Of a DNA stretch of 64,000 bases, positions 1-8,087 are shown piece after piece. Every line of letters starts with the position of its first letter. The stretch's first letter is position 1. This DNA is from an uncultured Bacteroidales bacterium (GTDB taxonomy: Bacteria > Bacteroidota > Bacteroidia > Bacteroidales > F082), in NCBI GenBank assembly GCA_900317155.1, contig ONFO01000016.1:1-64000 (forward strand). The letters run 5' to 3'. The notes beneath the pieces are model-generated. The model made no database searches. It saw only the letters and a program-made list of their open reading frames with translations, and was not told where the DNA came from. Made by a program: the position numbers and the translations under genes.

Positions 1-114
1 AAGAACAGTCAACCAATATCAGTATTAATAACCAACAAGGTCAACTCCAACCAGCGATTAACGACATAAAACAGTCAACCTAAATCAGGAAATGACAAAG
101 CCGCCCAGTTTTCG

Positions 115-927
115 ATGTATATTGCGGGAAACACCGTATCGGAAGGGGAAAGCAATGCACAGGTCTCGCAACTTAACGAGTTGTTTCAGCAGCATCTACA
201 ATGGGAACAGGAACGGGCCGATGCCGAAAGGCAGGGGAAAGTCCGTGTCCAAAGAAACAGGATGATAATGGCAACAGGCATCCTTGTGGTGTTGGCCGCT
301 CTTACGGCTTGGCTGCTCCACAGGCGCAAGATGAAAGAGCAACGTGAAGAAGCCAACCAGCAGATAGAAGTTGAGCGTGAAGCACACCGGTTGGAGAGCC
401 AAAAATTGGAAGCCGAAAGGGAAGCCCATCGTTTGGAGAAAGCCTCGATGTCGGGTCGATTGAAAAAGAGCAACCAGGAGGTGAGGGAGCTAAAGGACCA
501 AATCAAACGACAAGAGGAAGTGAACGCGAAGCCCCAACAGGCTGAATCGTTCACCGATGAACCCATCTGCCGCCTCATCTTGGAGCGAGTGCATGAAGGG
601 CAGTTCAAGGCGCAGATGGACTGCAAGCTTTATAAGGATGCTGCCTTAAGCAAGGAACAGGTGACTGCGTTGCGCGATGCCGCCGACCGCCATTTCAATC
701 TGTTCACCGTCAGGCTGGCCAAAGCCTATCCCAACCTCACCAAGAACGACCTCGACTATTGCTGCCTCTATCTGCTTGGCCTTTCTGACGCCGACATCTC
801 TGCCCTGATGCAGCGGGCTTACACCACCGTGAACGACCGAGGCCGTAAAATGAAAGCCATTTTCGGCACCGAAGAACCCCTTTCGACCACCCTCAGAAGC
901 TTCGCAGAGGAATCCACATCTAATTGA
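115..927 (+). CDS. membrane-anchored LuxR-type regulator lacking its TPR sensor half
   Basis: The product resembles the C-terminal half of the Bacteroidetes sensors that run TPR repeats, one membrane helix, coiled coil, LuxR-like HTH. Visible are a single transmembrane segment at about residues 50-67 (ATGILVVLAALTAWLL), a long charged coiled coil at about 70-135 rich in EREAHRLE repeats, and a C-terminal helical domain with YCCLYLLGLSDADISALMQR followed by YTTVNDRGRKMKAIF, the HTH signature. The periplasmic TPR part is missing. The same frame opens only at 70, after a TAA at 67-69, and family-like sequence already precedes the ATG at 115, so the gene looks 5'-truncated or frameshifted. An 18-bp imperfect direct repeat (5-22 and 71-88, 16 of 18 identical) lies just upstream. 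It could regulate the receptor gene downstream. Function of the remnant is uncertain. Confidence 0.6.
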   Translation: MYIAGNTVSEGESNAQVSQLNELFQQHLQWEQERADAERQGKVRVQRNRMIMATGILVVLAALTAWLLHRRKMKEQREEANQQIEVEREAHRLESQKLEAEREAHRLEKASMSGRLKKSNQEVRELKDQIKRQEEVNAKPQQAESFTDEPICRLILERVHEGQFKAQMDCKLYKDAALSKEQVTALRDAADRHFNLFTVRLAKAYPNLTKNDLDYCCLYLLGLSDADISALMQRAYTTVNDRGRKMKAIFGTEEPLSTTLRSFAEESTSN

Positions 928-999
928 TTATCGGTACGATAGCGAAAAACCCGTACAAACCCGTACATGGTTTTGCTTGCCATGCGTGGGGGCTCGGTG

Positions 1000-1008
1000 T
1001 AGTTTTGC
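1000..1008 (+). promoter_or_regulatory. Bacteroidetes -7 box for the TonB receptor gene
   Basis: TAGTTTTGC fits the TAnnTTTGC -7 consensus. A TTG at 977-979 lies 20 bp upstream, as expected for the -33 element. The leader to the ATG at 1088 would be about 75 nt. Confidence 0.5.
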
Positions 1009-1087
1009 CGAAAAATTGTTAAAGCAAACAGTAACTTTTTCAGCGTAAGTCCGTATAACAGAAAATGAATTTAAACACAATAGCATT

Positions 1088-3418
1088 ATGAAAAGATTTA
1101 TTACTTTCACCTGCTGCATGACCCTTGTTTTGGGCATACAAGCGCAGAACATCAGCGGAAAGGTCGTTGATGAAACCAACCAATCCATTCCCTACGCCAA
1201 TGTAGTGCAGATGAGCCAGGACTCGGCCTTTTTAAGCGGCTGTGTTACTGATGAAAATGGAACTTTCCAAATGCAAAAGGCTCAAAACGCGGCCTTGCTG
1301 AAAGTGTCCTTCATTGGCTACAAGGATAAATGGCTACCTCTTTCAGGAAAGCAATCCAATTTGGGCACCATCCAGCTTGAACTTGATGCCGTCAGCCTTA
1401 GCGAAGTGACGGTCAGCGCGGGGCTGCCCGATGTTTACATTAAAGGTGACGCGCAAGTGACCACGGTCGAGAACAGCATCCTCGCCGATGTGGGTGCTGC
1501 TGACGATGTTTTGGGCAAGATTCCAGGCATCGTCAAGGACGACGACAAACTGACGGTGTTCGGCAAGGGTGAGCCGCTGGTTTACATCAACGGGCGACAG
1601 GTGCGTGACTTCAGCGAATTGGAGCAACTCAACGCCAAGGACATACAGCGCGTGGAGTTGGTCACCAACCCAGGGGCGCGGTACGATGCCACGGTCGGGG
1701 CGGTGGTGCGTATCGTCACCAAGAAAAACCCCAATGAGGGCTTGGGCGTGGATGTGCGCTCATCGGTTTATCAATCGGCGGCCAACACCGACCTGCGCGA
1801 CATCGTAAGCCTCAACTATCGCAAGAACGGCTGGCAACTGTTGGCCACCATCGATTACCGCAACATGAAGTCCTTGCAGCACTCCAACATCATCCAGGAA
1901 AACAAGGTGGAAAACGACTGGCTTCAGCAGAACACCTTACAAGAAGACACGCGGGATGCCCACATCTCCAGCGTGTTTGAGGCCAACTATTCCTTCAATC
2001 CCGACCACATCGTTGGCGTGCGCTACAGCCCTACTTTCTGGGCGGTGATGAGCGATTCCATTCATATCAACAGCGCGGTCAAGATGGACGGAGCCTATTA
2101 CGACCAATGGGAAAGCCGCCAACAGATGAAGTACGACTACGACATGGGGCATCGTGTCAATGCCTTCTATCTCGGTAAATTGGGAAACACCTCCATTGAC
2201 TTCAACGCCGATTACCTCAACAACGGCCACACCGTTTATAATAATGGCATTGAGCATAGCATCGAGTGGGACGACCGTGTCATCAAATCGGAAAACCCAG
2301 TCAAGAACAGACTTTTGGCCGGCAAACTGACCCTCAGCACACCACTTTGGGGTGGCGAGATTTCGTATGGCGGTCAGGCTTCGTTCACCTCGCGGCGCGA
2401 CGACTACATCAGCCATTCGGAGTATGCCGAAACTTCGTTCACACAGATTAAAGATAGAAATCTTGCCGCCTTTGTGGAATACAGCCGCATGGTGCCTTTC
2501 AGCGAGACATTGATGGGCATGTTCAGTGTGGGCTGCCGCTACGAGCACGCTGCCTACGACTATTTTGTGCAAGACCAGATCATCGATGGCCAAAGCCGCA
2601 AGTTCGACCATGTTTTCCCCAGTGCCTCGCTTTCGATGCAAATTGACAAGGTGCAACTCATGGCGAGTTATTCCGCGAAGACCAGCCGCCCGTCGTACCG
2701 TGACTTGCGCAACGCCGTGGAATACATCAACCGCTTCACGTTGCAGACGGGCAATCCCTTTCTTGAACCGAGCCTGACGCATGACTACTCGTTGGCTGCG
2801 TCATGGAAGTTCCTTCAGTGCTCCATTGGATTTCGGGATGAGCGCAATGTCATTATAGAATGGGCAGAGCCTTTGGACACCGACCCGAGCATTTCGGTAT
2901 TGAAGCCTCAAAACTTCGAGAGGATACCGAGGATGAATTTCATGCTGTCTGCGGCTCCAGAAATTGGGGTCTGGCACCCACAGTTGTCCCTTGGTTTCAA
3001 CAAGCAATGGTTTTCCGTCAGCAGCCAAACCGAAACGATTCCGTTGGACAAGATTTCCCCGTTTGGCGTCATCGACAACACTTTCGTTTTCTCAAAAGGT
3101 TGGAAGGCCAATCTTGAATTTGGCTGTGCGGGCAAGGGCTACATGGACAACTATTTCAGGTCCAAGAACATGTGGATTTGCAACATGTATGTGCAGAAAT
3201 CCTTGTTGGACAATGCCATGACGATTACTTTGGGTGTCAATGACCTGTTCAACCAGTCGGGTTATTATTATGACACTTATTATCCGACTTTGCGGATTTA
3301 CAAAAGCGGCACCTACGATTCCCGCGAAGTCTACCTGACTTTGCGTTACCGCCTGAAGGCCAAGACCAGCAAGTATCGCGGAAGTTTGGCGGGAGAGGAA
3401 GAAAGACAAAGGCTGTGA
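1088..3418 (+). CDS. TonB-dependent outer-membrane receptor (OMP beta-barrel family, carboxypeptidase-regulatory N-terminus)
   Basis: 776 residues. A signal peptide ends near residue 20 (GIQAQ). It is followed by a CarboxypepD_reg-like beta-sandwich (about 21-105, NISGKVVDETNQSIPYANV), a plug domain (about 115-215, with GKIPGIVKDDDKLTVFGKGE and YINGRQVRD), and a barrel rich in aromatic and alternating residues to the C-terminus. This is the outer membrane beta-barrel family common in Bacteroidetes. It probably imports an unidentified substrate with TonB energy, and no SusD partner is present. A small lipoprotein starts 3 nt after its stop, so the two are probably cotranscribed. The upstream LuxR-type remnant may once have controlled it. 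Confidence 0.85.
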   Translation: MKRFITFTCCMTLVLGIQAQNISGKVVDETNQSIPYANVVQMSQDSAFLSGCVTDENGTFQMQKAQNAALLKVSFIGYKDKWLPLSGKQSNLGTIQLELDAVSLSEVTVSAGLPDVYIKGDAQVTTVENSILADVGAADDVLGKIPGIVKDDDKLTVFGKGEPLVYINGRQVRDFSELEQLNAKDIQRVELVTNPGARYDATVGAVVRIVTKKNPNEGLGVDVRSSVYQSAANTDLRDIVSLNYRKNGWQLLATIDYRNMKSLQHSNIIQENKVENDWLQQNTLQEDTRDAHISSVFEANYSFNPDHIVGVRYSPTFWAVMSDSIHINSAVKMDGAYYDQWESRQQMKYDYDMGHRVNAFYLGKLGNTSIDFNADYLNNGHTVYNNGIEHSIEWDDRVIKSENPVKNRLLAGKLTLSTPLWGGEISYGGQASFTSRRDDYISHSEYAETSFTQIKDRNLAAFVEYSRMVPFSETLMGMFSVGCRYEHAAYDYFVQDQIIDGQSRKFDHVFPSASLSMQIDKVQLMASYSAKTSRPSYRDLRNAVEYINRFTLQTGNPFLEPSLTHDYSLAASWKFLQCSIGFRDERNVIIEWAEPLDTDPSISVLKPQNFERIPRMNFMLSAAPEIGVWHPQLSLGFNKQWFSVSSQTETIPLDKISPFGVIDNTFVFSKGWKANLEFGCAGKGYMDNYFRSKNMWICNMYVQKSLLDNAMTITLGVNDLFNQSGYYYDTYYPTLRIYKSGTYDSREVYLTLRYRLKAKTSKYRGSLAGEEERQRL

Positions 3419-3421
3419 TTT

Positions 3422-3604
3422 ATGAAAACGACAAAGATATTCGCCTTGATGGCGGTTTTGATTTTGGCTGGATGCCGGGAAGGAAGAGACAAGGAATTGC
3501 CGCAAATGCCTGCCAGTGTTGACACCTCTGAATTCGATGAGGCTTATTATGAACGGATGCGGGTGTTTGAGAGGTTGTGCCCGGATGTGGAGCTGGATAA
3601 GTGA
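3422..3604 (+). CDS. small lipoprotein, unknown function
   Basis: 60 residues: a hydrophobic signal segment ending in the lipobox LAGC at about residues 15-18, then a short acidic mature part. It is presumably anchored in the outer membrane or the periplasmic face of the inner membrane. It starts 3 nt after the TonB receptor stop and is probably translated with it. No domain is recognised. Small lipoproteins of this sort often accompany Bacteroidetes receptors, but a role here is only inferred. Confidence 0.6.
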   Translation: MKTTKIFALMAVLILAGCREGRDKELPQMPASVDTSEFDEAYYERMRVFERLCPDVELDK

Positions 3605-3665
3605 AGGGGGATTGGATTTTTTTTCGATATGTGTACTTACATGCTATCGTGCTTACGAAGGGGCT

Positions 3666-3905
3666 ATGAGTGAAACCAAGGATTCTGAATTATTCATTTA
3701 TCCCAATCCGGCAAAGGAAAAGGTGACGATAGAAGGTATTGAGGCTACCGAAGTGGAGGTGTATAATGCCCTTGGGCAGCTGGTGAAGACCGTGCGCGAT
3801 GCGAATGAAATCAATGTTATTGGTTTGCCAGAAGGGGTTTATTTGGTGAGGATTACGGATATTGAAGGGAAAAAGCATGTGGCACGGGTGGCGGTTAAGG
3901 AATAA
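3666..3905 (+). pseudogene. orphan T9SS type A sorting domain
   Basis: From the ATG at 3666 the frame encodes 79 residues that are almost entirely a Por/T9SS C-terminal sorting domain: FIYPNPAKEKVTIEG, then VEVYNALGQLVKT, then GLPEGVYLVRI and a lysine-rich end. Such domains normally close a large secreted protein. Here there is no cargo and no signal peptide. The frame is open further 5' but reads as non-family sequence. I read it as the surviving 3' end of a deleted secreted-protein gene. A short expressed peptide cannot be excluded. Confidence 0.6.
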
Positions 3906-3911
3906 ATCGCT

Positions 3912-3984
3912 AAAATTTGTATTTTTTCATACATTATTCGACAAAATTTGTATTTTTGCATCTGCAATTATAGAAAATTTGTAT
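3912..3984 (+). repeat. three 11-bp direct repeats spaced exactly 31 bp (candidate operator)
   Basis: AAAATTTGTAT occurs at 3912-3922, 3943-3953 and 3974-3984. Each start is 31 bp after the last, about three helical turns, so all three sites face the same side of the helix. The middle copy overlaps the -7 box and the third overlaps the ATG of the AbiEi-like/Fic gene. Autoregulation by the winged-helix N-terminus of that protein is the simplest reading. Confidence 0.65.
3951..3959 (+). promoter_or_regulatory. -7 box of the Fic gene
   Basis: TATTTTTGC is a perfect TAnnTTTGC match 24 bp before the ATG at 3983. It overlaps the second 31-bp-spaced repeat. No clear -33 TTTG lies at the usual distance. 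Confidence 0.6.
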
Positions 3985-5458
3985 GAAAGAACTGGATTTG
4001 GATAAGGAAATTGTTTTTGCATCGTCCGACCCAGATGTGTCGCACGCTATCGCCCGCCTCATAAAACAGGAGAAATTGCGCAAGATAGCGCCACGTCTCT
4101 ATACGACAAACCTGATTGACAGCCCGGAGAGTATCGTCAGGCGCAATATTATGAATATCCTTATGTGGCGTTTCCCGGGAACGATTATCAGCCACCGAAG
4201 TGCGCGTGAGATGCGTTTGACAGCTAACGGCTATTTCTTTTTGACAGGTTCTTTCAACAAAAAGGTGACCGACTTGCCTGGCGTAGTAGTTGTTGTGGGC
4301 AAAGGCCCGGGAAATGACAAGGACGATATTGTGTTCGGTCAGATGTTTATTGCAAGCGAACACCGCTGGATGCTTGAGAACATGCAGGAGTCGCGCAGGA
4401 CTGAGGGGGATTCGAAGGTGTTGCCTGTCGATGTGATAGAAAAGAAACTTGGCAGCGTGCTGATTGCCAGCGGCGAAGCGGGTTTGAACTCATATCGCGA
4501 CACCTTGCGCGAAACTTCCGAAAGACTTGGCATGGATAAGGAGTTCAAAAAAATCAATGTGCTGATTTCAGCATTGCTGGCGACACATGATACAACCGCA
4601 CTCGCAACCACCTACGCAAAAGCTCTGTCGGTGGGTTTGAGATACGACGAAAACAGGAAACGGCTGTTCGAGACCCTCTATGACGCTTTGCAGGAGCAGC
4701 ACTTCGTTTCACGACCCATACAGCCGCAGTCGGAAAACGAATACCGCGACATCGCATTTTTCGAGAGTTATTTCTCCAATTACATCGAGGGAACGGAATT
4801 CGAGGTAGATGAAGCCAAGCGGATTGTCGAGACAGGCATCCCGATAGCGAACAGAAGCGAGGATTCGCATGATATCTTGGGCACGTTCCAGCTGGTATCG
4901 AACCGAAGCGAGATGCAGCGTTATCCGAAAACTCCACAGGAATTGATTGATATTCTGCGCCGTCGTCATGCCATACTGCTTTCAGGCCGCCCCGACCTTA
5001 ACCCTGGACAATTCAAGCAGGTGAACAACCGTGCGGGAAACACCGAGTTTGTCGATGTCAAACTGGTTCAAGGAACACTGGAAGTCGGATTCGATTACTA
5101 TGCTGCGCTGACCTCGCCGTTGGCCAAAGCCATATACATGATGTTCCTCATCAGCGAGACGCATCCCTTCAACGATGGTAACGGACGTACCGCCCGAGTG
5201 ATGATGAACGCTGAATTGTTCCGCGCTGGCGAAGCCAAAATCATAGTGCCAACCGTGTATCGTGAAGACTATCTGCTGTCGCTACGCAAGCTGAGCCGCC
5301 AAGGGGACCCCGCAACTTACATCAAAGTGATGGAAAAGATGCACCATTTCGGCCAAACGCTATATGGCCGCTCATTCGACGACCTTTTGTCATATTTGAA
5401 AAGCTGCAATGCTTTCGAAGACCCTGACAATGCGAAATTAAAGTTCTTAAAGCCATAG
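3983..5458 (+). CDS. Fic-domain AMPylase with AbiEi-like N-terminal domain
   Basis: 491 residues, cytoplasmic. Residues 1 to about 150 resemble the N-terminus of AbiEi/DUF6088 antitoxins: a winged-helix start (DVSHAIARLIKQEKLRKIAP) and a beta-rich part containing SHRSAREM. The rest is a Fic protein with the catalytic loop HPFNDGNGRTAR at 394-405, whose His and Arg residues are intact. The class II inhibitory motif S265-xxx-E269-G270 precedes it. The protein should therefore transfer AMP or another nucleotide to a target and restrain itself through Glu269. The repeats over its promoter suggest DNA binding by its own N-terminus, giving toxin and antitoxin-like repressor in one chain. A housekeeping AMPylator is the alternative. 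Confidence 0.8.
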   Translation: MKELDLDKEIVFASSDPDVSHAIARLIKQEKLRKIAPRLYTTNLIDSPESIVRRNIMNILMWRFPGTIISHRSAREMRLTANGYFFLTGSFNKKVTDLPGVVVVVGKGPGNDKDDIVFGQMFIASEHRWMLENMQESRRTEGDSKVLPVDVIEKKLGSVLIASGEAGLNSYRDTLRETSERLGMDKEFKKINVLISALLATHDTTALATTYAKALSVGLRYDENRKRLFETLYDALQEQHFVSRPIQPQSENEYRDIAFFESYFSNYIEGTEFEVDEAKRIVETGIPIANRSEDSHDILGTFQLVSNRSEMQRYPKTPQELIDILRRRHAILLSGRPDLNPGQFKQVNNRAGNTEFVDVKLVQGTLEVGFDYYAALTSPLAKAIYMMFLISETHPFNDGNGRTARVMMNAELFRAGEAKIIVPTVYREDYLLSLRKLSRQGDPATYIKVMEKMHHFGQTLYGRSFDDLLSYLKSCNAFEDPDNAKLKFLKP

Positions 5459-5466
5459 CTTTTTTC

Positions 5467-5541
5467 GCCCGACACCTGACGGACGATGCGTGAGAGATAG
5501 GTGGTGGTGATGCCCTTCGCAATGGTGATGGCAGCTGCTGT
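5467..5541 (-). pseudogene. possible remnant of an AraC-family HTH
   Basis: The stretch 5459-5792 holds no intact gene. On the minus strand one frame reads ITTTYLSRIVRQVSG, which matches the second HTH of AraC regulators from Bacteroidales. Neighbouring frames carry the flanking sequence, so any gene is frameshifted and truncated. The rest of the gap shows nothing recognisable, and no consensus -7 box was found before the gene at 5793. Confidence 0.35.
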
Positions 5542-5792
5542 CGCCGAAGGTCAGCGTTCTGTTCAGGAAAAGTTTGATTACCTCAGTGACCTCCATCTCG
5601 GGTGGCGCATAAGAAAGAAGTGTAGGCCGGTAGGATTCCTTATTTATGGTTAATGAGCCTGACCTAAATACCTATCAATGGGGATTTCAGGGTTGAAGGA
5701 ATGGCCGTTACTTTGCGACTGATCTTCCTGCCGTTTTTGAATAATCGGCTGGCGGTATATAAATGGTAGAAAACTATAAAAGTATAATAGCA

Positions 5793-6362
5793 ATGAAAAA
5801 CGTATTAATAGTCCTTCTAATGGCGGTGGCCTATCTCGCCACATTCATCCTCGGTGCCTGCAGCGGAGCTATCCACCCTGCATGTTATGCGTATATCGGA
5901 GCTTTGCTGCCGCTGCTGACCGCGTTCATCTATCTCTTCACCTGCACCCGCATCCGCAGCTTCGGTGCGGCGACAGTTCTCAACGGATTCGTCTTCGTCC
6001 TGTTCTTGATAGCAGGCGAAGCTGATGTGGCTTACATCATCGGAACGGTTGTTTTGACTGCTTTGGCTGAGATACTCAGAAAAATCAAGGGATACGACAC
6101 GCTGAAGGGTGTCCGCTGGAGCTTCGTGCCCTTCGCTTTCTCGTTTTTCGCTTACACCGCCCATTGGTGGACGGACACAGAAGGCGCGCTTGCCGCTGCC
6201 GTCGAGGAAATGCCTACCGGATACGATGAGCTGATGAAACCTGTCATCGAGAACATTCCTGTGCTGATTGTTGTGTTGGTTTTGACCATTCTCGTTGCCA
6301 TCTTGGCTATGCGACTGGTCGAGCGTGCGATGAAAAAGCAGGCTGCTTTACTGAATCAATGA
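5793..6362 (+). CDS. MptD-family ECF transporter S component
   Basis: 189 residues from the ATG at 5793; an upstream in-frame ATG at 5763 would add 10 polar residues before the first helix. About six hydrophobic helices are visible, with the AEILRKIKGYDTLKGV loop and the C-terminal pattern of the MptD/Trep_Strep membrane family. These are substrate-binding S components of energy-coupling-factor importers. No EcfA or EcfT gene is in the window, so energising subunits must be shared from elsewhere. It begins a tight run: the methyltransferase starts 4 nt after its stop and the ATC-hydrolase-like gene follows. Substrate unknown. Confidence 0.7.
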   Translation: MKNVLIVLLMAVAYLATFILGACSGAIHPACYAYIGALLPLLTAFIYLFTCTRIRSFGAATVLNGFVFVLFLIAGEADVAYIIGTVVLTALAEILRKIKGYDTLKGVRWSFVPFAFSFFAYTAHWWTDTEGALAAAVEEMPTGYDELMKPVIENIPVLIVVLVLTILVAILAMRLVERAMKKQAALLNQ

Positions 6363-6366
6363 AATC

Positions 6367-7158
6367 ATGAAGCCTAACTATAAGAACTGGATGCCCAAAG
6401 GCATGATACTTGGGACTTTTGGAGGCGCGGTGGCCTGCCTGATATTGTTCCTGGTCTTTGGCGTGAGCGGATTGCTTGCCGCAGGAACGCTGAAGACTGT
6501 CCTGAAAATCGTTTTCCTTGTTCTCGCCATCGTGCTGGCTTTGGTGACACTTTGGATGTGGCTGTTGTATCGTGCTTTCTCCTACGACGGTAAACGGCAG
6601 ATGTCAAAACAGATCATTGACGGCGTTGCCGCTTATGTCATCCTTCCCGAAGGAGGCAAAGGTCTTGATGTTGGTTGTGGCAGCGGTGCACTGGCCATCG
6701 CCTGCGCCAAACGCAATCCTATGGCCAAGATGGTCGGCATTGACCGTTGGGGTATGGAATATGCCTCTTATAGCCTTGCCTTATGTGAACAAAATGCAAA
6801 AGCCGAGGGTGTGAGCAACACCAGTTTCGCCCAAGGCAACGCTGTGAAACTCGACTATGCCGACGAGACTTTCGATGCGGTGACCAGCAACTATGTCTAT
6901 CACAACATCCCGAGCCGTGACCGACAGACTATTTTGTTGGAAACGCTGCGTGTGCTGAAGAAGGGCGGTACCTTTGCCATCCATGACATTTTCTCCAAAG
7001 TCAACTATGGCGACATGAAAGCCTTCGTGCAGCGACTGAAAGACATGGGCTACGAAGAAGTGGAGCTCATCGACACCACCAACGGCATGTTCATGACCCC
7101 GTGGGAAGCCCGATGGATGGCTTTAAGCGGGTCGGCGATATTGAAAGGAAAGAAGTAA
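6367..7158 (+). CDS. membrane-associated class I SAM methyltransferase
   Basis: 263 residues. Two hydrophobic helices at about 14-37 and 43-66 precede a Rossmann methyltransferase domain with motif I LDVGCGSGALAIACA at about 100-114, GIDRWGMEY as motif II, an acidic VTSNYVYHNI region, and LKKGGTFAIHD. It would methylate a small molecule at the cytoplasmic face of the membrane. It sits 4 nt downstream of the MptD-type S component and 8 nt upstream of the next gene, so the three are probably one operon. The substrate may be what the transporter brings in; that is inference. Confidence 0.7.
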   Translation: MKPNYKNWMPKGMILGTFGGAVACLILFLVFGVSGLLAAGTLKTVLKIVFLVLAIVLALVTLWMWLLYRAFSYDGKRQMSKQIIDGVAAYVILPEGGKGLDVGCGSGALAIACAKRNPMAKMVGIDRWGMEYASYSLALCEQNAKAEGVSNTSFAQGNAVKLDYADETFDAVTSNYVYHNIPSRDRQTILLETLRVLKKGGTFAIHDIFSKVNYGDMKAFVQRLKDMGYEEVELIDTTNGMFMTPWEARWMALSGSAILKGKK

Positions 7159-7166
7159 CTACTGTT

Positions 7167-7796
7167 ATGAAGGAATACACGCCATTAAAGATGATTCGTG
7201 CTGGGCGTTATAAAGTTTGCTTTGCAGCACTGGTACCAGAATTACAACAGGAAGTGCTACGGCGTATGGAAACGCTGATATTGGAGAATGCAGAATGGTG
7301 TGACCGTGGTAATTACGGGCATCTATGTAATATTCTTCCTACTATCGCTATTGACGAGGTGTTACAGGCGCACGGCAAGACAGCGGAAGAAGCTTTTGAA
7401 ATCATTTCCACACACATGTGGGCTGCTCTCACGCCGGAGACATACATAAAACTCTCCCGACTACCGTTCTTCCTTACGGTTATGAGGAAGATTATCCCTT
7501 TGGGGTTCAGATACGGTTCAGGCGCAGGATGGAAATACGTATGGCATCCCGATGACCCCAAAGACCGCTATCATTTTGAGACACTGGAGTGTTTGTACTG
7601 GCACATCTTCACGAAATATGGCGTCTTGGAGCGGTTCGGCCCCATGTTCTGCCGCAGCGACATCATCAACTATGGCAATTTGTACAATATAGATTTCATC
7701 CGCACACAGACTCTTTGTCAGGGTGGTGACAAATGCGATTTCTGCTTTGTCCGCCACGGAAAGGATGAAGTATGGGAGCGGACGAAAAGTATCTGA
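7167..7796 (+). CDS. L-2-amino-thiazoline-4-carboxylic acid hydrolase-like protein
   Basis: 209 residues from the ATG at 7167; the frame is open further upstream inside the methyltransferase gene. The layout fits the ATC hydrolase family (PF14196): an N-terminal helical part, a central HPDDPKDRYHFETLECLYWHIF segment read in pieces, and the typical C-terminal GGDKCDFCFVRHG with clustered cysteines. Characterised members open the thiazoline ring of L-ATC on the way to cysteine, but most family members are untested. It is cytoplasmic, with no signal peptide. It is third in the run with the S component and methyltransferase, which suggests a shared small-molecule substrate. Confidence 0.6.
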   Translation: MKEYTPLKMIRAGRYKVCFAALVPELQQEVLRRMETLILENAEWCDRGNYGHLCNILPTIAIDEVLQAHGKTAEEAFEIISTHMWAALTPETYIKLSRLPFFLTVMRKIIPLGFRYGSGAGWKYVWHPDDPKDRYHFETLECLYWHIFTKYGVLERFGPMFCRSDIINYGNLYNIDFIRTQTLCQGGDKCDFCFVRHGKDEVWERTKSI

Positions 7797-8030
7797 TTAA
7801 ACCATAATACTGGAAATGACACAAAAGTTACTGCTCATCATCTTGTTTTGTCTTTCGACGAGCATTCAAGCTCAAAACCGTCAGCGTTTTGATGGCGGCA
7901 TGATGGTACACACGGGATATTTGCAGAATCATTTCAGCGTGTTGGAGGGCATGCATTGCAACCATTGCAAAGCTGCCTGTGAGCAGTCAGTCGGCAAAGT
8001 GAAAGGCGTCACCTCCTTGCGGCGGTTTTG

Positions 8031-8052
8031 TTTTTTCGGATTACCGAAAAAA
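8031..8052. promoter_or_regulatory. 22-bp perfect palindrome in the ZIP promoter
   Basis: TTTTTTCGG, a 4-nt ATTA centre, then CCGAAAAAA: two perfect 9-bp arms. It lies 4 bp upstream of the -7 box of the ZIP gene, in the -33/-7 spacer region, where a metal-responsive repressor would block transcription. It could also act as a hairpin ending transcription of the remnant upstream. Confidence 0.55.
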
Positions 8053-8055
8053 GCC

Positions 8056-8064
8056 TACCTTTGC
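8056..8064 (+). promoter_or_regulatory. -7 box of the ZIP gene
   Basis: TACCTTTGC matches the Bacteroidetes -7 consensus, 24 bp before the ATG at 8088. A TTTG at 8027-8030 lies 25 bp upstream, a little long for a -33 element. Confidence 0.55.
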
Positions 8065-8087
8065 AGTCTAAACTGTTACTTATCATT

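Noticed and set aside
1937-2782. long minus-strand open frame within the first TonB receptor gene
   Set aside because: Lies wholly inside a well-supported gene; composition reads as a mirror of the plus-strand codons, with no domain or promoter.
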